The notes beneath the pieces are model-generated. The model did no database searches and was not told where the DNA came from. It saw only the letters and a program-made list of their open reading frames with translations. From contig NZ_UUPU01000105.1 of NCBI RefSeq assembly GCF_900591205.1, positions 62,001 through 126,000 of the forward strand: a stretch of 64,000 bases of DNA, given 5' to 3'. Below are positions 1-9,146 of this stretch, one piece after another. Source of the stretch: Pseudomonas viridiflava (lineage in GTDB: Bacteria; Pseudomonadota; Gammaproteobacteria; Pseudomonadales; Pseudomonadaceae). A program made the position numbers and the translations under genes. Numbering within the stretch: position 1 is the stretch's first letter; each line of letters begins with the position of its first letter.

Positions 1-230
1 TCAACCTAAGCTATGAGCAGGTTGCCTACTTGGGCGATGACTTGCCGGACCTGCCGGTTATCCGCCGAGTCGGCTTGGGCATGGCCGTGGCCAATGCGGC
101 GGCGTTTGTTCGCGAGCACGCCCATGGCATCACCACCGCGCGTGGTGGCGAAGGTGCCGCCCGTGAGTTCTGCGAGCTGATCCTGCGTGCCCAGGGCAGC
201 CTTGAAGCGGCCCACGCCGCCTACTTATAG
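1..230 (+). CDS. kdsC: KdsC, 3-deoxy-D-manno-octulosonate-8-phosphate phosphatase (C-terminal part)
   Basis: Only the last 75 or so codons are inside the window; the reading frame enters at base 3 and stops at 228-230. The visible part carries the HAD-family motif around Asp-Asp in YLGDDLPDLPV, which in KdsC helps bind Mg2+, followed by the RVGLGMAVANA stretch typical of the family. KdsC removes phosphate from KDO-8-phosphate in lipopolysaccharide core synthesis in the cytoplasm. The next gene, lptC, starts 8 bases downstream, so it belongs to the same LPS-assembly operon. The family is clear; the N-terminal catalytic Asp is outside the window. Confidence 0.93.
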   Translation, partial: NLSYEQVAYLGDDLPDLPVIRRVGLGMAVANAAAFVREHAHGITTARGGEGAAREFCELILRAQGSLEAAHAAYL

Positions 231-238
231 AGCGTTTT

Positions 239-811
239 ATGCTGAGCAAAAAGATTCGCAACTTCCTGCTATTCGGGGTCATCGCCGCGCTGTTCCTGGC
301 GGTGGGCTACTGGAATATCAGCCCGGAGCGCTTTCTCGACCAGCCTGCTGCGCAGGTTGACGAAGGCGCTATCGACTACTACGCCATCAATGCCAAAAGC
401 GTGCAGTTCCTGCCCGATGGCAAGGTGCAGTACGAGATGACCTCGGACAAGGTCGAGCATTTGAAGGCCACCGAAGTCACCCTGCTGACCAACCCGGACA
501 TGAACATCTACCGCGGCACCGAGTTTCCGTGGCACGTCACCAGCAAGCGTGGCGAGGTCAACCCGGACGGCACCGAGGTGGAACTGATCGACTCGGTGCG
601 CGTTGCGCGCACCGACGCAAAAAACCGCGATACCGTGATTACCAGCAGTCGCATGACCGTATTCCCGCAGAAGCAATATGCGCAGACCGAGCAAGACGTT
701 AGAATCGACGGCGCTGGCGGTGTATCGACTGGCAAGGGAATGAAAGCGTATTTGAAAGAAAGCAGGATACACCTGCTATCGAACGTAAGAGGACAGTATG
801 AGGCTCGTTAA
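239..811 (+). CDS. lptC: LptC, LPS export bridge protein
   Basis: 190 residues, the usual LptC length. Residues about 7-26 form one N-terminal membrane segment (FLLFGVIAALFLAVGYW), and the rest is a periplasmic beta-jellyroll-type domain with a pattern of charged and hydrophobic strands. LptC sits in the inner membrane, binds the LptB2FG transporter and hands lipopolysaccharide to LptA. It lies 8 bases after kdsC, and its 3' end overlaps the lptA start by 14 bases, which suggests translational coupling. Confidence 0.95.
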   Translation: MLSKKIRNFLLFGVIAALFLAVGYWNISPERFLDQPAAQVDEGAIDYYAINAKSVQFLPDGKVQYEMTSDKVEHLKATEVTLLTNPDMNIYRGTEFPWHVTSKRGEVNPDGTEVELIDSVRVARTDAKNRDTVITSSRMTVFPQKQYAQTEQDVRIDGAGGVSTGKGMKAYLKESRIHLLSNVRGQYEAR

Positions 812-1330
812 AACTCTCCCTATTTTGCTCGGTCTGGGCGCAGCACTGGGAAGCGTGAGCGCCTGGGCTCTGCCGAACGATAGCCAGCAACCGATCCACA
901 TCTCGGCTGACGATGCGCAGCTGGATGACAAGCAAGGCGTCGCCACCTATACCGGCGGCGTGATCATCACCCAGGGCTCGATGAAAATCACCGGCAACAC
1001 GGTGACACTCACTCGTACCCAGCAGGGCGACATCGACGTAGTGACTTCGGTGGGCAACCTGGCCTACTTCGAGCAGCAGCAGTCGGCAACCGATACCGGC
1101 AAGATGAAGGGCTACGGTAAGACCATTCAGTACCATGCCCAGCAGAACCGCATTGTCCTGATCGACCAGGCCAAGGTGCTCAGCCCCGATGGCAACTCCA
1201 CGGAAGGTGAGAAAATCACCTACGACACCGTGAAACAGATCGCTAACGCCGGTCGTGCCACGGGTAGCAAGCTCAGCACGCCACGCCCACGCATCGACAT
1301 GGTTATCCAGCCGAAGAAGAAGGCCGAGTA

Positions 1331-1331
<1 letters not shown>
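798..1331 (+). CDS. lptA: LptA, periplasmic LPS transport protein
   Basis: 177 residues with a clear Sec signal peptide (hydrophobic core about residues 6-20, cleavage after SVSAWA). The mature part begins with the family pattern PIHISADDAQLDDKQGVATY, and GVIITQGSMKI and similar strands follow as in the OstA/LptA fold. LptA polymerises across the periplasm and carries lipopolysaccharide from LptC to the LptD/E translocon. The ATG at 798 follows AAGAGGACAGT, a good ribosome-binding site inside lptC. The stop codon overlaps the lptB start (TAATG). Confidence 0.95.
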
Positions 1332-2056
<725 letters not shown>

Positions 2057-2170
2057 ATCTGCCTGTAAACACTGGCGGTGGCAGGTCGTTTGCCCGAAGT
2101 GCGGGAGTCAATAAAAACCTCCGGATTTTTATTGTTACCGCGCTCTAGGCAAAGCCCCCGATATCAGGCA

Positions 2171-2176
2171 TATAAT
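2171..2176 (+). promoter_or_regulatory. Candidate -10 element for rpoN
   Basis: The gap between lptB and rpoN (2057-2252) contains a perfect TATAAT 77 bases before the rpoN ATG. No good -35 box lies 17 bases upstream, so the assignment rests on the -10 hexamer and its position. The same gap holds an AT-rich imperfect palindrome at 2110-2133 (AATAAAAA..TTTTTATT) that could act as a weak terminator after lptB. Confidence 0.4.
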
Positions 2177-2252
2177 TTGCTTATGTTTGGCGCTCACGCG
2201 CCCTGTCGTGGATGGCGCATTGCGCCGGCGAATAAGGTGTTAAGCCCCTGCC

Positions 2253-3746
2253 ATGAAACCATCGCTAGTCCTGAGAATGGGCCAGCAGCTGACGATGACA
2301 CCGCAGCTGCAACAGGCCATCCGCCTGCTCCAATTGTCGACCCTGGACCTGCAACAGGAAATCCAGGAGGCCCTGGAGTCCAATCCGATGCTCGAACGCC
2401 AGGAAGAAGGCGACGACTTCGATAATGCAGACCCGCTGGCCGACAACATCGAGCAAAAACCCAATCCTGACGTGCAGGAACCCTCCTATCAAGAAACCGC
2501 TCCCACGGTGGATAACCTTGAGGAAGGTGACTGGAACGAACGCATTCCCAACGAGCTTCCCGTCGACACCGCCTGGGAAGACGTCTACCAGACCAGCGCC
2601 AGCAGCCTGCCGAGCAATGATGATGACGAGTGGGACTTCACCACCCGCACCTCCGTCGGCGAGAGCCTGCAGAGCCATCTGCTGTGGCAACTGAACCTTG
2701 CGCCGATGTCGGATACCGATCGCCTGATCGCCGTGACCCTGATCGACTGCATCAATAACCAGGGCTATCTGGACGAGACGCTCGAAGAAATTCTAGAGGC
2801 GTTCGACCCGGAACTGGACATCGAGCTGGACGAGATCGAAGCCGTCCTGCACCGCATCCAGCAGTTCGAACCTGCCGGCATCGGCGCGCGCAGCCTCAGC
2901 GAATGCCTGTTGCTGCAACTGCGTCAACTGCCCGCCAAGACCCCCTGGCTCGCCGAAGCCCAGCGCCTGGTCACCGATTACATCGACCTGCTGGGCAGCC
3001 GCGACTACAGCCAGCTGATGCGCCGCATGAAGCTCAAGGAAGACGACCTGCGCCAGGTCATCGAACTGGTGCAGAGCCTCAACCCACGCCCAGGCTCACA
3101 GATCGAGTCCAGCGAAGCCGAGTACGTGGTGCCTGACGTGATCGTGCGCAAGCACAACGAGCGCTGGCTGGTGGAGTTGAACCAGGAGTCGGTGCCACGC
3201 TTGCGGGTCAACCCGCAATACGCCGGCTTTGTACGCCGCGCCGACACCAGCGCCGATAACACCTTCATGCGCAACCAGTTGCAGGAAGCGCGCTGGTTCA
3301 TCAAGAGCCTGCAAAGCCGCAACGAAACCCTGATGAAAGTGGCCACCCAGATCGTCGAGCACCAGCGCGGCTTCCTGGAATATGGCGACGAAGCGATGAA
3401 GCCTCTGGTTCTGCACGATATCGCCGAGGCGGTGGGCATGCACGAATCGACGATTTCGCGGGTAACCACGCAAAAATTCATGCATACCCCGCGAGGTATA
3501 TATGAGCTGAAATACTTTTTCTCCAGCCATGTAAGCACCTCCGAAGGCGGCGAATGCTCGTCCACGGCGATCCGCGCGATCATCAAAAAACTGGTTGCCG
3601 CGGAAAATCAGAAAAAGCCGTTGAGTGACAGCAAGATCGCTGGTTTACTGGAGGCACAAGGCATTCAGGTCGCCCGTCGAACCGTCGCCAAGTACCGCGA
3701 GTCTCTCGGGATCGCGCCTTCCAGCGAGCGTAAACGTTTGATGTGA
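2253..3746 (+). CDS. rpoN: RpoN, RNA polymerase sigma-54 factor
   Basis: 497 residues, normal for Pseudomonas sigma-54. Region I is the Gln/Leu-rich N-terminus (LTMTPQLQQAIRLLQLSTL) that contacts activators. Region II is acidic (about residues 45-125). The core-binding region follows, then the helix-turn-helix near ESTISRVTTQKF. The RpoN box, ARRTVAKYRE, lies close to the C-terminus and reads the -24 element. Sigma-54 directs nitrogen, motility and other activator-dependent genes. The downstream genes hpf, ptsN, rapZ and ptsO are its conserved neighbours in proteobacteria. Confidence 0.98.
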   Translation: MKPSLVLRMGQQLTMTPQLQQAIRLLQLSTLDLQQEIQEALESNPMLERQEEGDDFDNADPLADNIEQKPNPDVQEPSYQETAPTVDNLEEGDWNERIPNELPVDTAWEDVYQTSASSLPSNDDDEWDFTTRTSVGESLQSHLLWQLNLAPMSDTDRLIAVTLIDCINNQGYLDETLEEILEAFDPELDIELDEIEAVLHRIQQFEPAGIGARSLSECLLLQLRQLPAKTPWLAEAQRLVTDYIDLLGSRDYSQLMRRMKLKEDDLRQVIELVQSLNPRPGSQIESSEAEYVVPDVIVRKHNERWLVELNQESVPRLRVNPQYAGFVRRADTSADNTFMRNQLQEARWFIKSLQSRNETLMKVATQIVEHQRGFLEYGDEAMKPLVLHDIAEAVGMHESTISRVTTQKFMHTPRGIYELKYFFSSHVSTSEGGECSSTAIRAIIKKLVAAENQKKPLSDSKIAGLLEAQGIQVARRTVAKYRESLGIAPSSERKRLM

Positions 3747-3769
3747 CGGGCGGGCCACAGCGTTCCAGT

Positions 3770-3789
3770 GGCAGGTATTCCTACCTGCC
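3770..3789 (+). terminator. Hairpin between rpoN and hpf
   Basis: The arms GGCAGGTA and TACCTGCC pair perfectly around a TTCC loop, 24 bases after the rpoN stop. Only three T residues follow, so it is at best a partial terminator or an mRNA-processing hairpin that lets hpf be expressed differently from rpoN. Confidence 0.45.
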
Positions 3790-3821
3790 GCTTTATGCAC
3801 TGGCAACGAAGGAGAAGCTGT

Positions 3822-4127
3822 ATGCAAGTCAACATCAGTGGACACCAGCTGGAAGTCACCAAGCCCCTGCGTGAGTACACCGAGAGCAAGCTGAACAAGC
3901 TTGCGGGGCATTTTGACAAGATCACCAACGTGCAGGTCATCATGGAGGTCGACAAGCTCAAGCAGAAAATCGAGGCCACCCTGCACGTACCGAATGCGAA
4001 GCTCGTCGCCAACGCGGAGCATGAAGATATGTACGCAGCGATTGACTCGCTCTACGACAAGCTGGACCGCCAACTCATAAAGCATAAGGAAAAGAATCTG
4101 CACCTGATGCAAGGTACAGGTCGTTAA
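3822..4127 (+). CDS. hpf: HPF, short-form ribosome hibernation-promoting factor
   Basis: 101 residues, the short HPF/YhbH type (S30AE fold: MQVNISGHQLEVTKPLREY.. with the basic, Lys-rich second half). It binds the 30S decoding centre and promotes 100S dimers when growth stops. The start at 3822 is chosen because the homologous region begins there and an AAGGAG site lies 10 bases upstream; an in-frame ATG at 3768 would add an unrelated leader. It sits between rpoN and ptsN, its usual place. Confidence 0.95.
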   Translation: MQVNISGHQLEVTKPLREYTESKLNKLAGHFDKITNVQVIMEVDKLKQKIEATLHVPNAKLVANAEHEDMYAAIDSLYDKLDRQLIKHKEKNLHLMQGTGR

Positions 4128-4137
4128 CTCTCCCCCC

Positions 4138-4602
4138 ATGATCCGACTTGAAACCATCCTGACCCCCGGCCGTTCACTTGTGAACGTGCCGGGCGGCAGC
4201 AAAAAGAAAGCCCTCGAACAAATTGCCAAGCTGATCAGCCACGAAGTGCCTGAACTCGATGAGCAAGTTGTTTATGAGTCGCTGATTGCCCGTGAAAAAC
4301 TGGGTTCTACCGGTTTTGGTAACGGCATCGCCATTCCTCACTGCCGCCTGCAAGGGTGCGAATCCCCTGTCAGTGCCTTGCTGCACATGGAAAAACCCAT
4401 TGATTTTGACGCCATCGACGGCGCCCCGGTCGACCTGCTGTTTGTACTGCTGGTCCCGCAGGCCGCCACCGATGCACACCTGGAACTGCTTCGGCAGATC
4501 GCCAGCATGCTCGACCGCAAGGAAGTACGCGACAAACTGCGCAGCGCCAGCAGCAATGAGGCGTTGTATCAGGTTGTCCTGGATGAACAAAACGGGCAGT
4601 AA
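4138..4602 (+). CDS. ptsN: PtsN, EIIA-Ntr of the nitrogen phosphotransferase system
   Basis: 154 residues of the PTS EIIA type-2 fold. The phosphorylatable histidine is His68 in GNGIAIPHCRL, the family signature. EIIA-Ntr takes phosphate from the HPr-like protein (ptsO, 880 bases downstream) and regulates potassium uptake, carbon storage and other processes instead of transporting sugar. It is 10 bases after hpf and 2 bases before rapZ, consistent with one transcript. Confidence 0.96.
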   Translation: MIRLETILTPGRSLVNVPGGSKKKALEQIAKLISHEVPELDEQVVYESLIAREKLGSTGFGNGIAIPHCRLQGCESPVSALLHMEKPIDFDAIDGAPVDLLFVLLVPQAATDAHLELLRQIASMLDRKEVRDKLRSASSNEALYQVVLDEQNGQ

Positions 4603-4604
4603 TC

Positions 4605-5462
4605 ATGCGTTTGATCATCGTCAGCGGCCGTTCCGGCTCGGGTAAAAGCACCGCCCTCAATGTTCTTGAGGACAACGGCTTCTATTGCATCGACAACCTG
4701 CCGGCCGGCCTTCTACCGGAATTGGCAGAGCGTGCGCTGATTCACACCGAACTGGCGCAGCCCCTGGTCGCCGTTTCAATTGATGCCCGCAACCTGCCCA
4801 GCCACCTTGAGCGGTTCCCGCAATTGCTCGAGGAAGTGCGGGCCAAGCACATTCATTGCGACGTGCTGTACCTGGATGCCGACGAAGAGACCCTGCTCAA
4901 ACGGTTCTCCGAGACCCGTCGACGTCACCCTCTCAGCAGCCCGCATCGCTCGCTGGCCGAAGCCATCGAAGACGAGACCAAGCTGCTGGGACCGATCATT
5001 GACCTCGCCGACCTCAAGATCAACACCACCGGCCTCAACCTGTACCAGTTGCGCGATGCCATCAAACTGCGCTTGCTGAACCAGCCCGAGCCCGGCACGG
5101 CGTTTCTGGTGGAGTCTTTCGGCTTCAAACGCGGCATGCCGGTGGACGCCGACCTGGTATTTGACGTGCGCTGCCTGCCCAACCCCTACTGGAAGCCGGA
5201 ATTGCGTGACCAGTCCGGGCTGGACCAGCCTGTGGCGGAGTACCTGGCCGCGCAACCGGATGTTGAAGAGATGTTCCAAGATATCTCCAGCTACCTGCTC
5301 AAATGGCTGCCGCGCTTTGCCGCGAGCAATCGGGCCTATGTCACCATTGCCATCGGCTGCACCGGCGGCCACCACCGCTCCGTCTACCTGACCGAGCGCC
5401 TGGGCCGGGTGCTGCAACAAACCCTCAAGAATGTCCAGGTTCGCCACCGCGACCTTAGCTGA
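4605..5462 (+). CDS. rapZ: RapZ, RNase adapter / nucleotide-binding protein
   Basis: 285 residues. The N-terminal kinase-like domain carries Walker A GRSGSGKS (8-15). The C-terminal domain has the conserved GCTGGHHRSVYL near residues 246-257 that in E. coli RapZ contributes to binding of GlmZ sRNA and glucosamine-6-phosphate. In enterobacteria it hands GlmZ/GlmY to RNase E; pseudomonads lack recognised GlmY/Z, so the RNA partner here is open. It lies between ptsN and ptsO in the rpoN operon. Confidence 0.95.
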   Translation: MRLIIVSGRSGSGKSTALNVLEDNGFYCIDNLPAGLLPELAERALIHTELAQPLVAVSIDARNLPSHLERFPQLLEEVRAKHIHCDVLYLDADEETLLKRFSETRRRHPLSSPHRSLAEAIEDETKLLGPIIDLADLKINTTGLNLYQLRDAIKLRLLNQPEPGTAFLVESFGFKRGMPVDADLVFDVRCLPNPYWKPELRDQSGLDQPVAEYLAAQPDVEEMFQDISSYLLKWLPRFAASNRAYVTIAIGCTGGHHRSVYLTERLGRVLQQTLKNVQVRHRDLS

Positions 5463-5478
5463 AAGGAACACCTGCGCG

Positions 5479-5751
5479 ATGCCCGCTCTGGAAATTGAAA
5501 TCATCAACAAGTTGGGCCTGCACGCCCGTGCCTCGGCCAAATTCGTCGGCGTGGCAGGGCAGTTCCCCTGCCAGATCCGCGCAGGGCGCACTCCGGAGTC
5601 CATGGTCGATGGCAAAAGCATCATGTCCATGATGATGCTGGCTGCCGGCAAGGGCACCAAGATTTACTTGAAGACTGAAGGCGAGCAAGAGCAGGAAGCG
5701 ATGGACGCGCTGGTGGCGCTGATCAACAAACGTTTTGATGAGGGCGAGTAA
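5479..5751 (+). CDS. ptsO: NPr/PtsO, HPr-like phosphocarrier of the nitrogen PTS
   Basis: 90 residues. The active-site histidine is His15 in NKLGLHARASAKF, and the Ser46-type region is DGKSIMSMMML. The protein relays phosphate from EI-Ntr (ptsP, elsewhere) to EIIA-Ntr (ptsN, upstream). The ATG at 5479 aligns with HPr proteins and has AAAGGAA 13 bases upstream. The gene converges with the ZIP transporter; a short hairpin (5757-5777, arms GTGAGGCT/AGCCTCAC) lies just after the stop but has no T-tract. Confidence 0.96.
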   Translation: MPALEIEIINKLGLHARASAKFVGVAGQFPCQIRAGRTPESMVDGKSIMSMMMLAAGKGTKIYLKTEGEQEQEAMDALVALINKRFDEGE

Positions 5752-5773
5752 AACGCGTGAGGCTGCAGTAGCC

Positions 5774-6667
5774 TCACCCCAGTGCCGTATCCATCACCAT
5801 CATCAAACAAAACCCGATGCACAGCCCCAGGCTGGCAAGCTTCTCGTGGCCATTGCGTCGCGACTCCGGGATCACCTCGTGAGTCACCACCAACAACATT
5901 GCACCGGCCGCCAGCGCCAACCCCAAGGGCAATAGCACCTCGGCCAGGCTCACCAGCCAGGCGCAAAGCACGGCGAATACCGGCTCCACCAACCCTGATG
6001 CAGCTCCGATCAGGAAGGCTTTGACCCGAGACATACCCGCCCCGGCCAACACCAGCGCAATGACCAGACCTTCGGGCACATCCTGCAAGGCGATGCCCAT
6101 GGCCAAGCTGTCGGCATCCGGCATGCCGCCACCGGCGGAAACGCCCACGGCCATGCCTTCCGGAATGTTGTGGGCAATGATGGCAAACACAAACAGCCAG
6201 ATACGCGGCGGGATTACCGGTTTTTCCGGCGTGCCCACCAGCATTTCAGGGCTCGCACCGGAGACCTTGCGGTCAACCAGATACAACCCGAAAGCACCCA
6301 GCATGATGCCGAAGCTGATCAAGCCACTGGCGCCCCAGGGCGAGAGCCCCAAACCTTCAGCGGCGGCGATGCCCGGCACAATCAGCGAAAACGCCGTGGC
6401 CGCCAGCATCACCCCGGCACCAAAGCCCAGCAGCGTATCGCTCAACGCCACTGGCATCCGCCTGATCACCAACACCGGAACCGCGCCGAGCGCCGTACCG
6501 AGCGCGCAGATCGAACCGCCCTGCAACGCTCGCAAAATGCGCGGTTCTAGGTCCAGCCAGGCCAGCCCGTGGGCCACCAGCAATGCAGTCCCTGCCAATA
6601 GCAACAGCGAGCCAAACGCATAACGAAACATTCGCCCGCTGCTGATCGCCAGTGTTTCAGTGCCCAT
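5774..6667 (-). CDS. ZIP-family divalent metal transporter
   Basis: 297 residues with about eight hydrophobic segments. Two family signatures are present: HNIPEGMAVGVSAGGG, the metal-coordinating helix, and DVPEGLVIALVLAGAG in the next one. ZIP proteins of the GufA/ZupT type import Zn2+ and related metals into the cytoplasm. Its 5' end is 33 bases downstream of sodA, on the same strand, so it could be read from the Fur-controlled fag-fum-sod transcript; no terminator is seen in the 33-base gap. That would tie metal import to the iron-starvation response, an inference from layout only. Confidence 0.9.
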   Translation of the reverse strand: MGTETLAISSGRMFRYAFGSLLLLAGTALLVAHGLAWLDLEPRILRALQGGSICALGTALGAVPVLVIRRMPVALSDTLLGFGAGVMLAATAFSLIVPGIAAAEGLGLSPWGASGLISFGIMLGAFGLYLVDRKVSGASPEMLVGTPEKPVIPPRIWLFVFAIIAHNIPEGMAVGVSAGGGMPDADSLAMGIALQDVPEGLVIALVLAGAGMSRVKAFLIGAASGLVEPVFAVLCAWLVSLAEVLLPLGLALAAGAMLLVVTHEVIPESRRNGHEKLASLGLCIGFCLMMVMDTALG

Positions 6668-6700
6668 AGTCGGCCTTAGATCTTGTTATAGAGGTAAATA

Positions 6701-7312
6701 TCAGGCCAACGCGGCCTGATAGCGTGCGGTGACTTCCGGCCAATTGATGACACTGTAGAAGGCGTTGATGTATTCCGGACGACGGTTCTGGTACAGCAGG
6801 TAGTAGGCGTGCTCCCAGACGTCCAGGCCCAGGATCGGTGTGTTGCCGTTCATCAGCGGACTGTCCTGGTTACCACTGCTTTCCACGACCAGCGTCTTTT
6901 GTGGGGTCACGCTCAGCCACGCCCAGCCACTGCCGAAACGGGTCAAGGCGGCCTTGGTAAACGCCTCCTTGAAGCTATCGAAACCGCCCAGTTGCTCGTC
7001 GATGGCTTTGCCCAGCGCGCCTTCCGGCTTGCCCCCGCCCTTGGGCGACATTACGGCCCAGAACAACGAATGGTTGGCGTGGCCGCCGCCTTGGTTGATT
7101 ACCGCCGCACGCAGTTTTTCCGGCAGTTGCTGCACGCTCGACACCAGCTTCTCTACCGGCCAGCCCGCGAACTCAGTGCCTTCGACCGCAGCATTGAGGT
7201 TGTTGATATAGGTCTGGTGGTGCTTGGTGTAGTGAATCTCCATGGTTTGCGCATCAATATGCGGCTCCAGGGCATCGTAGGCGTAAGGCAAGGCAGGCAA
7301 GGTGTAGGACAT
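6701..7312 (-). CDS. sodA: SodA/SodM, manganese superoxide dismutase
   Basis: 203 residues of the Fe/Mn-SOD family. The metal ligands are His27, His81, Asp164 and His168 (DVWEHAYYL). The GGHANHSLFW motif is that of the Mn-type enzyme. It removes superoxide in the cytoplasm without needing iron. It is the last gene of the fagA-fumC-orfX-sodA set, one base after orfX, and the Fur boxes upstream of fagA are the likely control. Confidence 0.95.
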   Translation of the reverse strand: MSYTLPALPYAYDALEPHIDAQTMEIHYTKHHQTYINNLNAAVEGTEFAGWPVEKLVSSVQQLPEKLRAAVINQGGGHANHSLFWAVMSPKGGGKPEGALGKAIDEQLGGFDSFKEAFTKAALTRFGSGWAWLSVTPQKTLVVESSGNQDSPLMNGNTPILGLDVWEHAYYLLYQNRRPEYINAFYSVINWPEVTARYQAALA

Positions 7313-7313
7313 A

Positions 7314-7742
7314 TCAATGTGCTCCGTAATGAGGAGTGGCCGGTTGCGGGGCAGTACCGCCGAGCAAGCGATGGGTACGCGGGTATTCGCCGTGATCGCT
7401 GATGAAATTCAACAATTCGACGTAGGTCTTGCTGCTCTGGCGCAGGGCCGCCTCGCGCAATTGCGGGCTCAGGCGTGGGTCCTGCATGGTCTGTAACAAG
7501 CGCTGATGGATGGCACAGAGGTATTCCGCGCTTTCCTCCGGCTGGTTCAGGCGCAGATGCAGGTCTGCCAGGTTGTGATGGGAAATGACGCAAGCCGCCA
7601 CTGCTTCGTCGGCGTCCGCCCAGCGTTCGAACAACACTTGGGCCAGGGCCAGGGCTTGCAAATAGGCCTCGCGAGCGTCAACCAGCTCGCCCGCCATAAA
7701 GCAGCGATTGGCCCGTTCGATCGTACGTTTCCAGTGCTCCAT
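7314..7742 (-). CDS. OrfX of the fagA-fumC-orfX-sodA operon, function unknown
   Basis: 142 residues, no signal peptide. It is mostly helical, with a Leu/Ala/Glu pattern (MEHWKRTIERANRCFMAGELVDAREAY..) that resembles TPR-like helical hairpins around residues 5-60. It occupies the same slot as the uncharacterised gene between fumC and sodA in P. aeruginosa. It lies one base before sodA and 27 bases after fumC, so it is co-transcribed with two iron-sparing enzymes. The function is unknown; a helper role in metal loading or stress is only a guess. Confidence 0.8.
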   Translation of the reverse strand: MEHWKRTIERANRCFMAGELVDAREAYLQALALAQVLFERWADADEAVAACVISHHNLADLHLRLNQPEESAEYLCAIHQRLLQTMQDPRLSPQLREAALRQSSKTYVELLNFISDHGEYPRTHRLLGGTAPQPATPHYGAH

Positions 7743-7769
7743 GGTGAGCCTCCAAAGCAGGGTCGGTGT

Positions 7770-9146
7770 TTACACGCCGCCAGCCGTGAGCTTTTCCGGG
7801 TCCAGCAGGACCTCCAGTTGGCTGCGCGGCAAGTCGGTGTGCTCGAGTGCGACGTCAATCACCGGACGGCCTTGCTGATAAGCCTTCTTGGCGATTTCAG
7901 CGGCTTTCTGGTAACCAATGATCGGGTTGAGTGCGGTGACCAGGATCGGGTTGCGCGACAGCGCTTCCTTGAGCTTGGCCTCATTGACCTTGAAGCTGGC
8001 GATGGCCTTGTCGGCCAGCAGACGGCTGGAATTGGCCAGCAATTCGAGGCTGCTGAGCAGGTTCTGGGCAATGATCGGCAACATCACGTTCAGCTCGAAA
8101 TTGCCTGACTGACCAGCGATGGTGATCACGCTGTCATTGCCGATGACTTGGGCGGCGACCATCGCGGTCGCTTCCGGAATCACCGGGTTAACCTTGCCCG
8201 GCATGATCGAGGAGCCCGGCTGCAAGCCTTCCAGCTCGATTTCACCCAAGCCTGCGAGCGGACCGGAGTTCATCCAGCGCAAGTCATTGGCGATTTTCAT
8301 CAACGACACGGCGGTGGCCTTGAGTTGACCCGAGACGGCAACGGCGGTGTCCTGGGAGCCGATCAAGGCAAACAGGTTCTTGCCGGGGGTGAATTTCACA
8401 CCGGTCAGGCTGCTCAGTTGCTGGCTGAAACGTGCGGAAAATTCCGGGTGCGCGTTGATCCCGGTCCCCACGGCCGTACCGCCCTGAGCCAACGCCTGCA
8501 GGCTCGGCAGCAGGTCTTGCAGGTGCCCGATATTGGCCTTGAGCTGTTGCGCCCAGCCATTGAGCACCTGGCTCATGCGCACCGGCATCGCGTCCATCAG
8601 GTGCGTGCGCCCGGTCTTGATGAACGGATGAACCTCTTCGGCCTTCTGCTCGATCACCTGCACCAGGTGCAGCAGCGCCGGCAGGGTTTGCTCATGCAGC
8701 ACCAAGGCTGCGCTGACGTGGATGGTGGTCGGGATGATGTCGTTACTGCTTTGGCCACAGTTCACGTGGTCATTAGGGTTGACCGCCTCGCCCAGCAGGC
8801 GGCTGGCCAGGGTCGCAATCACTTCGTTGGCGTTCATGTTGGAACTGGTGCCGGAGCCGGTTTGGAAGATATCCACCGGGAAGTGCTGCATGTAGTCGCC
8901 TTCCAGCAGGCCCTGGGCAGCGTCGACGATCGCCTTGCCCTGCCCTTCGCTGATCTGCTTGAGGTCGACGTTGACCTTGGCGGCTGCCGCCTTGGCCAGG
9001 ATCAGGGCGCGAATGAATTGCGCCGGCATGCGCTGATTGCTGATCGGGAAGTTGTTCACCGCACGCTGGGTCTGCGCACCGTACAGGGCCTCGGCGGGCA
9101 CCTGCAGTTCGCCCATGCTGTCGCGTTCGATACGGGTGTTACTCAT
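7770..9146 (-). CDS. fumC: FumC, class II fumarase
   Basis: 458 residues. The superfamily signature GSSIMPGKVN (311-320) carries the catalytic Ser, and TGRTHLMDAMP (178-188) carries the partner His182. Class II fumarase converts fumarate to malate without an iron-sulfur cluster, so it replaces Fe-S fumarases when iron is scarce. The start at 9146 (MSNTRIERD) is taken because homology begins there; the upstream open frame is the overlapping 3' end of fagA. The fagA stop and fumC start overlap by 8 bases, indicating translational coupling. Confidence 0.96.
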   Translation of the reverse strand: MSNTRIERDSMGELQVPAEALYGAQTQRAVNNFPISNQRMPAQFIRALILAKAAAAKVNVDLKQISEGQGKAIVDAAQGLLEGDYMQHFPVDIFQTGSGTSSNMNANEVIATLASRLLGEAVNPNDHVNCGQSSNDIIPTTIHVSAALVLHEQTLPALLHLVQVIEQKAEEVHPFIKTGRTHLMDAMPVRMSQVLNGWAQQLKANIGHLQDLLPSLQALAQGGTAVGTGINAHPEFSARFSQQLSSLTGVKFTPGKNLFALIGSQDTAVAVSGQLKATAVSLMKIANDLRWMNSGPLAGLGEIELEGLQPGSSIMPGKVNPVIPEATAMVAAQVIGNDSVITIAGQSGNFELNVMLPIIAQNLLSSLELLANSSRLLADKAIASFKVNEAKLKEALSRNPILVTALNPIIGYQKAAEIAKKAYQQGRPVIDVALEHTDLPRSQLEVLLDPEKLTAGGV

